Shown here one piece after another: positions 9,168-16,984 of a DNA stretch of 64,000 nt. Positions within the stretch are counted from its first letter, which is position 1; the number at the start of each line of letters is the position of its first letter. A program made the translations under genes and the position numbers. A model generated the notes under the pieces. It was given only the letters and a program-made list of their open reading frames with translations, was not told the DNA's origin and ran no database searches. Origin of the DNA: Paraburkholderia phosphatilytica (GTDB lineage: Bacteria > Pseudomonadota > Gammaproteobacteria > Burkholderiales > Burkholderiaceae). Where the stretch lies: assembly GCF_003443895.1 (NCBI RefSeq), contig NZ_QQOA01000012.1, positions 149,340 through 213,339 on the forward strand, in the 5' to 3' direction.

Positions 9168-9620
9168 ATGTCCTTCCCGAAAAAGCGTAAACGCGCAAAG
9201 GTGGACGGCGACGAGTCGTTCCTCGCCGTGCTACGTCACTTCAAGCCCTTCGGTCAGCTCGACACCAAGATCGCGCGCGCCCGGGCGCAGGATGAACCCG
9301 TGCTGTACGCCCACGCGCTGCCGGGCCTCGACGTGCTCCTGTGCAGCGTGCGCGGCGCGCAACCTCCCTATCCGGCCACGGCGGAGCTGCGCCGCCGCTG
9401 CATCGAATCGATCGCGAATGCGCTGGAGCAGCCGCTCGACGGGCTCGAGAACGGCGGCTACTGGTACGAAGCGGATGGCTTCGGCTTCCTCGTGTTCGCG
9501 AGCCGCGCGCGCACCCGCGTGCTGCACGAGTTTGGCGCCACGCGCGCGGCAGGCGCCGTACGGCGCGGCGTGCGGCGGCAGGATGCAGCGGGCGACGCGA
9601 CGCCGCGTTCGCTACGCTAG
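9168..9620 (+). CDS. Conserved-type hypothetical protein
   Basis: A 150-residue soluble protein with a strongly basic start (MSFPKKRKRAK) and a mixed alpha/beta body including ALPGLDVLLCSVRGAQ and GYWYEADGFGFLVFASRAR. I do not recognise a family. The frame is open upstream to 8955, and an ATG at 9123 has a better Shine-Dalgarno (GGGAG), but codons between 9123 and 9168 are AT-rich at third positions and unlike the rest, so 9168 was preferred. A classic rho-independent terminator follows 37 bp after the stop, which suggests a monocistronic transcript. Confidence 0.65.
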   Translation: MSFPKKRKRAKVDGDESFLAVLRHFKPFGQLDTKIARARAQDEPVLYAHALPGLDVLLCSVRGAQPPYPATAELRRRCIESIANALEQPLDGLENGGYWYEADGFGFLVFASRARTRVLHEFGATRAAGAVRRGVRRQDAAGDATPRSLR

Positions 9621-9657
9621 CGCCGCCTTCCTTTGCTTCGGGTAGCTGGGTCGAGAT

Positions 9658-9686
9658 AACGCCGGATACGTCCGGCGTTTTGTTTT
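9658..9686 (+). terminator. Rho-independent terminator
   Basis: A perfect 9-bp stem AACGCCGGA/TCCGGCGTT (9658-9666, 9671-9679) with a TACG loop is followed by TTGTTTT. It ends the plus-strand hypothetical gene. Confidence 0.85.
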
Positions 9687-9772
9687 GGTGCGCCCTGGTG
9701 CGCGTTCGTGCCGCGAGCGCAATCCGCGCGCGGCCACGGCCCAACATCAGGCTCGTAGCCGGCGCAACGTCC

Positions 9773-12259
9773 TCAAGGCTTCGAGTAATCCGCTGTGTTG
9801 CCGGTGTTGGCCGGCACGGCTGCAGTGCCCCGCGTCGTACCTTGCCCAGCTTGGGTGCCCTTGCGTGCAGGCGCCGACGCCGCGCCCGGCATCGAAGCGC
9901 CCGCCGGCGCCTTTTCCTTGACGCCCGGCGGCGGCGCGGTCGTGCGTTCGGCGCTGATCTGCTGCATCAGCGTATCGCACGGCAGACCCTTGTTGTTGCT
10001 CGGCGCAATCAGCGGAATCAGCGCGGCGAACGGGTTGATGATGCCGAGGCCGACCATCGCGCCGCCCCGCAGCGCGAGCGCGGCGGCATCCACGCCCACA
10101 TGCGGATTCTTGAACGTGCCCTTCACGTAGAGCGGCGAGCGCAGCGAGAAGATGCGGAAGCCCTTCGTATGCGGATGGATCTTCAGGTCCATCGCCTCGT
10201 CCTTCAGGTTCACGGTGCCGTCCACATTGATCACCGCGTCGTCGGTATCGAGCGCGAACACGCGCGAATCGAGCACGCCGTCGGTGTCGACGAAATCCGT
10301 CGCGGCGCAGTTGATCTTCACATCGCGGCTGCCGAAGAGCTTCTCGTACACGACGTTCGCGACGTTGAGCCCCGCGGCCTCCATCAGGATGAGGTCGATC
10401 TCGCCCTGCGTGACCAGCGTCTTGACCTCGCCGTTCGAACTCGCCGCGAGCGCCGCCGGCGAATTGCCGGTGGCGGACAGCGTGGCGTCGCCGTTGATCT
10501 CGCCGAGCGCGTTCTGCATCGTCTTGAAGCCGGGGAACAGCTGCCTCAGCTTCAGGTGGCGCGCCTCGGTCGAGAAGCGGCCCTTCAGCGGCGTCGTGCT
10601 GCCGTCGAGCTGGATGTTCGATGCGAGCGTGCCGCCCGCGACGCCGAAGCGCAACGGTTCGAGCGACAGCACGCCATCGTTCATGATCACGTGCGTGTAG
10701 AGATCGGTGATCGGCAGGTTTTCGTTCTTGACGATGCGCCGCCCGGTGAACTTCACGTCGACGTCGATCGCTTTCCAGCGGTCGGTCTTGAACGTTTCAA
10801 CCGGCAACGCGCGATCCGACGGCTGATGGGTCGTATCGCCGCGCTTCGCCTTGCTCGCGTTCGAATCGGCGCCGATGATCGGCGCGAGATCGGAGAACTG
10901 AAGCAGGTTCGACACGACCTCGCCTTCCAGCTTCGGACGCGGCGAGCGCTGGTAGTACGTGACCGTGCCGTTCAGATCGCTGCCGCCCACCCGGCCTGTA
11001 AAATTTTCATAGCGGAACACGCTCGCGCCCGGCTTGAAATTGCCGGTCAGGTGGCCTTCCGTGGCATACGGCGGCGTTTCGGGCAAGGTCACGCCGGTCA
11101 GCGAGTAGAGATGCGCGAGGCTCACGCCCTGTAGCCAGAGCCGCAAGTCCACTGCGGCGAGATGCGCGGGGTCGGTGAGCGTGCCGACCAGCGCGACGTG
11201 CAGATCGCCCGCCTTCACGTCGGCCTGCACCGGGAACGGGCGGTTCGCGTCCTGCAGCGCGAGCACGCCGCCGACCTTGCCGCTGCCCGACACCGGCGTA
11301 TGGTTGTAGGTGCCCTTCACGGTCCAGCCGAGCGCATAGAGCGGAATCGACTGCTGCACTGCCGTGCCGCTCGCCGACGACGCCGTGCCCGACCCGCTCA
11401 CCGCGGCATCCGCCGTAGCGGCGCCGCTCGACACGGTGCCCGACGCAGCCGTCGCCGCGGAGGCACCGATCGCGCCGACACCGGACGCCGCGGAAGCCGA
11501 AGCCACCGGTACACCTGAAGCACCGGACGCCGCAGAAGCCGCAGCAGCCGACGCCGCCTTCGCCTCCGACGCAACCTGCGCCTCGAGCCGCTTCTCGCCT
11601 TGTTTGCCGACCACCTGAGCCGAGCTGCTGCGCGACGCAGCTTCCTGCTGCTTCATCACGTCGCCGATCGGGATCGGCTGGCCGAGCGTGTCGATGCCCA
11701 CTTCGACGCTGGTCTTCGACTTCGCGTCGTCCACCGTCACGTTGCCCTTCGCGAACTCGATATCATGCAGATCGAGTTTCCATTCGGACGGCCCGGACGA
11801 CGCCGGCAGCTTGAACGTCCAGTTGTCGCGGCCATCGATCAAGCGTTCGACGTCCACCGAAGGATTGACGAGGTTGATGGCCGGAATCACGATGTCGTGC
11901 ACGAGCAAGGGCAGCACCTCGACCTGGAAGTCGATCTCGTCCAGCGTCGCGAAGTGCGGGCGCTTCGTCCAGTCGGGATTGCCAACCGTAATGTTCTGCG
12001 CGGAAAATCGCGGCCAGGGCACCCATGCACGCCAGCCCGTTTCACCCACCGGATGCTTCCAGCCCACCTTCAGGTCGCCGTTGATCGCGAAGGGCCGGCC
12101 GATGGCCTCGGTGACTTTTTCGTCGATGTAAGGACGGGCCCGGTTCCAGTCGAACGTGAGTATGAACACCACGACGATCGCAATCAGCACCATCAGCAGC
12201 GCGAGTAGCCACAGAAGCGTTTTACCGATGCGTTTTCCGATGCTGCCTGCCCATGCCAT
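9773..12259 (-). CDS. AsmA-family protein with an Ala/Ser-rich low-complexity insert
   Basis: An 828-residue envelope protein with one N-terminal membrane anchor (about 14-36, TLLWLLALLMVLIAIVVVFI) and a large periplasmic body. The family start (YIDEKVTEAIGRPFAINGDL) and a C-terminal AsmA domain (TLSATGNSPAALAAS, then DGVLDSRVFALDTDDAVINV) place it in the AsmA/YhdP/TamB-like superfamily linked to outer-membrane assembly and lipid transport. Residues about 228-304 form an almost pure Ala/Ser/Gly/Thr stretch, and a Pro/Ala/Lys-rich tail closes the protein. The ATG at 12259 has GGAG upstream; the frame continues to 12337 but without coding character. It is divergent from the ABC gene at 12385. 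Confidence 0.85.
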   Translation of the reverse strand: MAWAGSIGKRIGKTLLWLLALLMVLIAIVVVFILTFDWNRARPYIDEKVTEAIGRPFAINGDLKVGWKHPVGETGWRAWVPWPRFSAQNITVGNPDWTKRPHFATLDEIDFQVEVLPLLVHDIVIPAINLVNPSVDVERLIDGRDNWTFKLPASSGPSEWKLDLHDIEFAKGNVTVDDAKSKTSVEVGIDTLGQPIPIGDVMKQQEAASRSSSAQVVGKQGEKRLEAQVASEAKAASAAAASAASGASGVPVASASAASGVGAIGASAATAASGTVSSGAATADAAVSGSGTASSASGTAVQQSIPLYALGWTVKGTYNHTPVSGSGKVGGVLALQDANRPFPVQADVKAGDLHVALVGTLTDPAHLAAVDLRLWLQGVSLAHLYSLTGVTLPETPPYATEGHLTGNFKPGASVFRYENFTGRVGGSDLNGTVTYYQRSPRPKLEGEVVSNLLQFSDLAPIIGADSNASKAKRGDTTHQPSDRALPVETFKTDRWKAIDVDVKFTGRRIVKNENLPITDLYTHVIMNDGVLSLEPLRFGVAGGTLASNIQLDGSTTPLKGRFSTEARHLKLRQLFPGFKTMQNALGEINGDATLSATGNSPAALAASSNGEVKTLVTQGEIDLILMEAAGLNVANVVYEKLFGSRDVKINCAATDFVDTDGVLDSRVFALDTDDAVINVDGTVNLKDEAMDLKIHPHTKGFRIFSLRSPLYVKGTFKNPHVGVDAAALALRGGAMVGLGIINPFAALIPLIAPSNNKGLPCDTLMQQISAERTTAPPPGVKEKAPAGASMPGAASAPARKGTQAGQGTTRGTAAVPANTGNTADYSKP

Positions 12260-12384
12260 GAAGACGCTCCGCCATGTCGTTCGTGCGTCGCGGGTACGCA
12301 TATCGTGTGCCCGACGCGACGCAATGTTGCGGGTCAATCCCGTGTGTGGCGCACTCTGCGCCTCCCTCTTCCATCTGTGATGCC

Positions 12385-13212
12385 ATGACCGAAACTCCGA
12401 TCATCGACGCCGAAGGCATCACGCGGCGCGACCGCGAACGCGACCGTACGCTGCTGCATCCCACGCGCTTCGCGCTGCACGGCGGCGAGCGCGTCGCCAT
12501 CACGGGCCCGTCGGGCTCGGGCAAGAGCGTGCTGCTGCGCACGCTCGCGATGCTCGATCCGCTCGACGCGGGCCGTATCGCATGGCTCGGCGAAACCGTC
12601 TCGCGCGCAACCATTCCGCGCTACCGCCGTCATGTCGCGTACATCCGCCAGCGGCCCGCGATGCTCGACGGCACCGTCGAAGACAACCTGCGCTATCCGT
12701 ACTCGCTCGCCGTGTATCGCGACGTGAGCTTCGATCGCGCCCGCGCCGCCGAACTCGCGAGCAAGGCGGGACGCGGCACAGGCTTCCTCGACCAGAGCGC
12801 GAGCGAGCTGTCCGGCGGCGAAGCGCAGATCGCCGCGCTGATCCGCGTGCTGCAGCTCGACCCCGACGTGCTGCTGCTCGACGAGCCCACCGCGTCGCTC
12901 GACCCTGCATCGTCGCAGGCGATCGAGTCGCTCGTCAACGCATGGTTCGCCGCGGGCAACCGGCCGCGCGCATCGATCTGGGTCTCGCACGACCCGGCGC
13001 AGTCGAAGCGCATGAGCGAGCGGCGCCTGACGATGCGGGCCGGCACGCTGAGCGATGAAGCGAGCGACCAGCAGAACGAACAACCAGACAACCAACCGGG
13101 CGACGATCATAACGCATCGAATACCGGACCAGCCTCCGACGCTTTGCGCATGACTACGGCGAACGAAACGACGCATCGCGCATCGGGCGAAACACAGGGA
13201 GGCGCGCAATGA
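12385..13212 (+). CDS. fetA: ABC transporter ATP-binding protein, FetA/YbbL type
   Basis: A 275-residue ATPase. Walker A GPSGSGKS (about 40-47), Q-loop region IRQRPAMLDG, signature LSGGEAQ, Walker B VLLLDEPT and H-loop WVSHDP are all present. It overlaps the next gene by ATGA and the pair matches FetA-FetB, which in E. coli is linked to iron homeostasis and oxidative-stress resistance. The start at 12385 was chosen because the family body begins there; the open frame extends to 12274. An odd feature is a hydrophilic C-terminal tail of about 45 residues rich in Gln, Asn, Asp and Thr beyond the ATPase core, which I do not associate with the family. Confidence 0.82.
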   Translation: MTETPIIDAEGITRRDRERDRTLLHPTRFALHGGERVAITGPSGSGKSVLLRTLAMLDPLDAGRIAWLGETVSRATIPRYRRHVAYIRQRPAMLDGTVEDNLRYPYSLAVYRDVSFDRARAAELASKAGRGTGFLDQSASELSGGEAQIAALIRVLQLDPDVLLLDEPTASLDPASSQAIESLVNAWFAAGNRPRASIWVSHDPAQSKRMSERRLTMRAGTLSDEASDQQNEQPDNQPGDDHNASNTGPASDALRMTTANETTHRASGETQGGAQ

Positions 13213-14030
13213 AAGGCGTGCTGCAGGACCTGAGTCTCTGGGACGTCGGACTCGCGGCGCTGTTGATCGTCGTGAACGGCGCGCTCTCGGTCGCGCTGAA
13301 GCTCGACCTCGAACGAAAACTCGCGTGGGCCGCGCTGCGGACGATCACCCAGCTGCTCGCGATCGGCTATGTGCTCGGCTGGGTGTTCAGCTACGGCCGC
13401 TGGTTCGTCGTGCTGCCGCTGATGATCGTGATGACGCTGATTGCCGGCTTCGCAGGCGCGCAACGTGGCGCGCGCACTTACCTGGGGCAGCGCGTGGACA
13501 GCATCGCGTCGATCTGGGTCAGCTCATGGCTGATCGGCGCGGTGGGACTCTTCGTGATCATCCGCATTCATCCGTGGTACGAGCCGCAATATGCGATCCC
13601 GATCCTCGGGATGATTCTCGGCAACACGTTGACGGGCGTGTCGCTCGGCATCGAACGGATGACGGAAGAGCTGACCGCGCGGCGCGATCGCGTCGACATG
13701 GCGCTAGCGCTCGGCGCGACGCGCTGGGAAGCCGCGCAAGGCCCCGCGCGCGAAGCGGTGCGCGCGGGCATGATCCCGACGCTGAACCAGATGGCGGTGG
13801 TGGGCGTGGTCAGCCTGCCCGGCATGATGACGGGCCAGGTGCTCGCGGGTCAGTCGCCTTTGCAGGCGGTGCGCTATCAGATCGTGATCATGTTCCTGAT
13901 CGCGGCTTCGTCGGCGCTCGGCACCGTTGGCGCAGTGCTGCTCACGTGGAGCCGGCTGTTCTCGAAGGAGCACCGCTTTCTCGCGACGCGGCTGGTCGAG
14001 CGCACGCGCGCGAAACGCGCCACTGGTTGA
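13209..14030 (+). CDS. fetB: ABC transporter permease, FetB/UPF0014 family
   Basis: A 273-residue integral membrane protein with about six to seven hydrophobic helices. Family-typical motifs are visible: RTITQLLAIGYVL near the N-terminus, the conserved GMILGNTLTGVSLG loop, RRDRVDMALALGATRWEAA (the coupling loop contacting the ATPase) and MAVVGVVSLPGMMTGQVLAG. Its ATG overlaps the stop of the ATPase gene by 4 bp (ATGA) and has AGGGAGG upstream, so the two products are translationally coupled. The proposed role is iron export or a related stress function, inferred from E. coli FetAB only. Confidence 0.87.
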   Translation: MKGVLQDLSLWDVGLAALLIVVNGALSVALKLDLERKLAWAALRTITQLLAIGYVLGWVFSYGRWFVVLPLMIVMTLIAGFAGAQRGARTYLGQRVDSIASIWVSSWLIGAVGLFVIIRIHPWYEPQYAIPILGMILGNTLTGVSLGIERMTEELTARRDRVDMALALGATRWEAAQGPAREAVRAGMIPTLNQMAVVGVVSLPGMMTGQVLAGQSPLQAVRYQIVIMFLIAASSALGTVGAVLLTWSRLFSKEHRFLATRLVERTRAKRATG

Positions 14031-14072
14031 GCACGCAGCGAAATCAGAGCGCCCGACAGGTACAGCGAGCCA

Positions 14073-14615
14073 CTAGCGCTTCGCCGATACCGCGACCTGT
14101 GTGCCATCGGTGAGCGACACGGTCTTCACGCTGCCGTTGGTCGGCATCGTGAAGTGCAGGATCTGGCTGAAGGTCGTTGCGTTCGGGCAGGTCAGCGTCT
14201 TGCCGTTCGCGGTCACGGATTTCGTGCCCTTCGGCGTCTGCGCCTGGAAGCTGATCTGCACGGTCGCGACGCCGTCTTTCGCGACGACCGGCGCAACGCG
14301 CACCTGGATCTGGCGGATCATCTTGCCGTTCGCGTCGACAGGCAGCGACGAGTAGTCCGGACAATCCTCAGTGGCCGCCACGGGGCCGCCCGGCGGTACG
14401 GTCTTCCATGTGTAGTCGTCGGACTGGCCCGAGCGGATCGTGCGCGTGTCCTGCGCGTTGCCGAAGACTTTCGACGTGACCTTGACCGTGTACTGGATCG
14501 GTCCGTCCGTTGCAGCTTGCGATGTGACCGTGATCGGCGTGGCGGCCTGCGCTGCCGAAGCCATCATGCATGCGATACCAGCACTGACCGTTACGACGTG
14601 GAGTCTGAAGCTCAT
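14073..14615 (-). CDS. Secreted hypothetical protein with signal peptide
   Basis: A 180-residue protein with a clear Sec signal peptide (MSFRLHVVTVSAGIACMMAS, cleavage probably after AQA near 24). The mature part is beta-rich, contains two Cys (in TEDCPDY and LTCPNATT) that could form a disulfide, and ends in VSLTDGTQVAVSAKR. It resembles small periplasmic proteins common in Burkholderia, but I cannot name a function. The ATG at 14615 has a GAGGTGA Shine-Dalgarno; the frame extends upstream to 14690 without a signal-like start. It converges on fetB with a 42-bp gap. Confidence 0.75.
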   Translation of the reverse strand: MSFRLHVVTVSAGIACMMASAAQAATPITVTSQAATDGPIQYTVKVTSKVFGNAQDTRTIRSGQSDDYTWKTVPPGGPVAATEDCPDYSSLPVDANGKMIRQIQVRVAPVVAKDGVATVQISFQAQTPKGTKSVTANGKTLTCPNATTFSQILHFTMPTNGSVKTVSLTDGTQVAVSAKR

Positions 14616-14840
14616 GGCTGTCACCTCGTTGTTGTGCCGCGGCGCCAGATGACGATGCTGTGACGCACTGCGTCCGCACTTCATCGTCACGCGCCGGGTG
14701 CCTGATGCAGCACCAGTCTAACTCCGCGCGCGAGATTGCGGATCGTCTGCGGATTGGGTGTTAACCCGGTCGCACGACGATCCGCAACGCGTCACGGCAA
14801 CGCACATCGTATTGCAACGAATCGCCATGTCCTGACAGGC

Positions 14841-15857
14841 TCAGAAACCGCTCAGCACCAGCTTGCCGATCGCGCGTCCCTCTTCAAGCATCTGGTGCGC
14901 GCGCCGCAGGTTCTGCGCGTTGGTGGTGCCGAGATTCTCGCCGAGTGTGGTGCGCAGCTTGCCCGCATCGACGAGCCGCGCCACTTCGGTCAGGAGCTTG
15001 TGCTGCTCGATCATGTCGGGCGTGCCGAACATCGAGCGCGTAAACATGAACTCCCAGTGAAACGCACCGCTCTTCGCCTTCAGCAGTTCGACGGGCAGCG
15101 GCTTCGCGTTCTCGACGATCGTCGCGATGCCGCCCTGCGGACGGATCGCGGCCGCCGCTGCCGGGAAATGGCGGTCGGTGTCGTTGAACATCAGCACGTA
15201 GTCGACGGTGTCGTGCCCGAGCGCCTTCAGTTGCGCAGGGATGTCCTTGAAGTGATCGACGATGTGATCCGCGCCGAGCGAGGTCGCCCACTTCGCCGAT
15301 TCGGGCCGCGACGCCGTCGCGATCACGGTGAGCTTCGCGACCTGCTTCGCAAGCTGGATGCCGATCGAACCCACGCCGCCCGCGCCGCCGATGATCAGCA
15401 CCGTGCGCCCTTCGTCGCGGCCTTCCGGCGACACGCCGAGGCGATCGAACAGCGCCTCCCATGCGGTAATCGCGGTGAGCGGCAACGCGGCGGCCTGCGC
15501 GAAGTCGAGCGACTGCGGCTTGTGCCCGACGATGCGTTCGTCGACGAGATGGAACTCGCTGTTCGCGCCCGGCCGCGTGATGCTGCCGGCATAGAACACC
15601 GGATCGCCGACCTTGAACAGCGTGACGTCCGGGCCGACGGCCGATACCGTGCCGGCCGCATCCCAACCGAGCACGCGCGGCGTGTCCTCGACCTTGTCCT
15701 TCGGCGCGCGGACCTTGTAGTCGACGGGGTTCACCGCGATCGCCTCGATCTTCACGAGCAGATCGTGTCCGGTGGGTTGCGGCGTGTCGATCTCGACGTC
15801 GACGAGCGATTCAGGATCGGTGATGGGCAGATAGCGATACAGGCCGATGGCTTTCAT
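14841..15857 (-). CDS. Zinc-type alcohol dehydrogenase / quinone oxidoreductase family (MDR) protein
   Basis: A 338-residue NAD(P)H-dependent oxidoreductase of the medium-chain reductase superfamily. The N-terminal GroES-like fold starts MKAIGLYRYLPI, AVNPVDYKVR is typical of the zinc-lacking quinone reductase branch, and the Rossmann motif is IIGGAGGVGSIGIQLAKQ. No structural-zinc cysteine cluster is visible. The substrate is unknown, probably an enone or quinone. The ATG at 15857 has GGAG upstream. It is divergently transcribed from a LysR regulator at 16003, a common arrangement in which the regulator controls the oxidoreductase; an inverted repeat lies between them. Confidence 0.85.
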   Translation of the reverse strand: MKAIGLYRYLPITDPESLVDVEIDTPQPTGHDLLVKIEAIAVNPVDYKVRAPKDKVEDTPRVLGWDAAGTVSAVGPDVTLFKVGDPVFYAGSITRPGANSEFHLVDERIVGHKPQSLDFAQAAALPLTAITAWEALFDRLGVSPEGRDEGRTVLIIGGAGGVGSIGIQLAKQVAKLTVIATASRPESAKWATSLGADHIVDHFKDIPAQLKALGHDTVDYVLMFNDTDRHFPAAAAAIRPQGGIATIVENAKPLPVELLKAKSGAFHWEFMFTRSMFGTPDMIEQHKLLTEVARLVDAGKLRTTLGENLGTTNAQNLRRAHQMLEEGRAIGKLVLSGF

Positions 15858-15951
15858 GGTGAAGGACTCCGTTGAGCGTTTGCTGAGTTGGGTTGGCACG
15901 GCGCCGTGCTTGAAGTGCGACCGCATGACTGACATCGTAGGTGGCCCCGGT

Positions 15952-16003
15952 TTTTCAGAAAAGCCTCATAATCGCTGAAACATTTTTCGGAAATTTCTGA
16001 AAA
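15952..16003. promoter_or_regulatory. Putative LysR operator: inverted repeat TTTTCAGAAA...TTTCTGAAAA
   Basis: Two 10-bp arms that are exact reverse complements (15952-15961 and 15994-16003) are separated by 32 bp inside the 145-bp divergent spacer. The right arm runs into the LysR start codon and the spacer is AT-rich, unlike its surroundings. This fits autoregulation plus control of the divergent oxidoreductase, which is an inference. Confidence 0.5.
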
Positions 16004-16977
16004 TGGCTTCGATTCCGACTCCGGTGCCCGCTGCAACCCACGGCCGCGAACGCCTCGACCTGCTCGACGTCGCGCTGTTCGTGCGCGCGGCGCAGCTCGC
16101 GAATGTGTCCGCGGCGGGACGCGAGTTCTCGCTGTCGGCGGCGGTGGCGAGCGCGCGCATCGCGCAGCTCGAACGCTCGCTCGGCGCGCGGCTGCTGCAT
16201 CGGACCACGCGCCGCATCAGTCTCACGCAGGACGGCGAAGTGTTCATCGCGCGCGCCGAAGCGCTGCTCGATGCCGCCGATGCCGCGCGCGCATCGGTGG
16301 GCCGCGCGCAGTCGGAGCCGCAAGGGCGGCTGCGCGTATCGATGCCGTCGTCGTTCGGGCGCCAGCATGTGTCGCCGGTGATGCCGGCGTTTTTGCGCCG
16401 CTATCCGGGCGTCAGCGTGCAGCTGAGCCTGACCGATCGCATCGTCGATCTGGTCGACGCGGGCGTGGATGTCGCGATCCGGCTTGGCGCGCTGAAGGAT
16501 TCGACGCTGGTCGCGCGGCGGCTCGCGGTGAACCGCCGGGTGATCTGCTGCGCGCCCGCGTATCTCGCCGCGCATGGCCGGCCGCAGCATCCGTCCGATC
16601 TCGCGCAACATGAATGCATGGTGCTCGGAGACCAGCGCGACTGGAGCTTCGTCACGCCGACAGGACCGGTCAACGTGCGTGTAACCGGGCGACTCTCGGC
16701 CGACAACGGCGAAGTGCTGCGCGATGCGCTGCTGGCCGGCTTCGGCATCGCGATGAAATCGACGTGGGACGTCGGCCCGTATCTGCAAACCGGCGAGCTC
16801 GTCAGCATTCTCGACAGCTATCCGCTCGCCGAGACCGTTGCGATCTGGGCCGTGTATCCGAGCCGCTCGTTCGTGCCGCCGAAGGCGGTTGCGTTCATCG
16901 ACTTTCTCGCGGAGCATTTCGGCGATCCGCCGTACTGGGATATCGAGCGAGACGGGTCTCGTCGACACGCCCGATGA
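16003..16977 (+). CDS. LysR-family transcriptional regulator
   Basis: A 324-residue regulator with an N-terminal winged helix-turn-helix (VRAAQLANVSAAGREFSLSA... RTTRRISLTQDGEVF) and a C-terminal periplasmic-binding-like effector domain (LRVSMPSSFGRQHVSPVMP onward). The first about 20 residues before the HTH are slightly longer than usual. It belongs to the large LysR clade often found divergent from oxidoreductases; the divergent MDR gene is the obvious target. It ends 7 bp before the ligD stop (convergent). Confidence 0.9.
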   Translation: MASIPTPVPAATHGRERLDLLDVALFVRAAQLANVSAAGREFSLSAAVASARIAQLERSLGARLLHRTTRRISLTQDGEVFIARAEALLDAADAARASVGRAQSEPQGRLRVSMPSSFGRQHVSPVMPAFLRRYPGVSVQLSLTDRIVDLVDAGVDVAIRLGALKDSTLVARRLAVNRRVICCAPAYLAAHGRPQHPSDLAQHECMVLGDQRDWSFVTPTGPVNVRVTGRLSADNGEVLRDALLAGFGIAMKSTWDVGPYLQTGELVSILDSYPLAETVAIWAVYPSRSFVPPKAVAFIDFLAEHFGDPPYWDIERDGSRRHAR

Positions 16978-16984
16978 TCGACAT

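Noticed and set aside
8798..9190. 130-residue plus-strand frame upstream of the hypothetical gene at 9168
   Set aside because: It has low-GC third positions, no domain and overlaps the better-supported gene in a different frame.
15892..15910. Sigma-54-like GG/GC promoter near the oxidoreductase gene
   Set aside because: The spacing between GG and GC is 11 instead of 10 bases, so the match fails the strict requirement.
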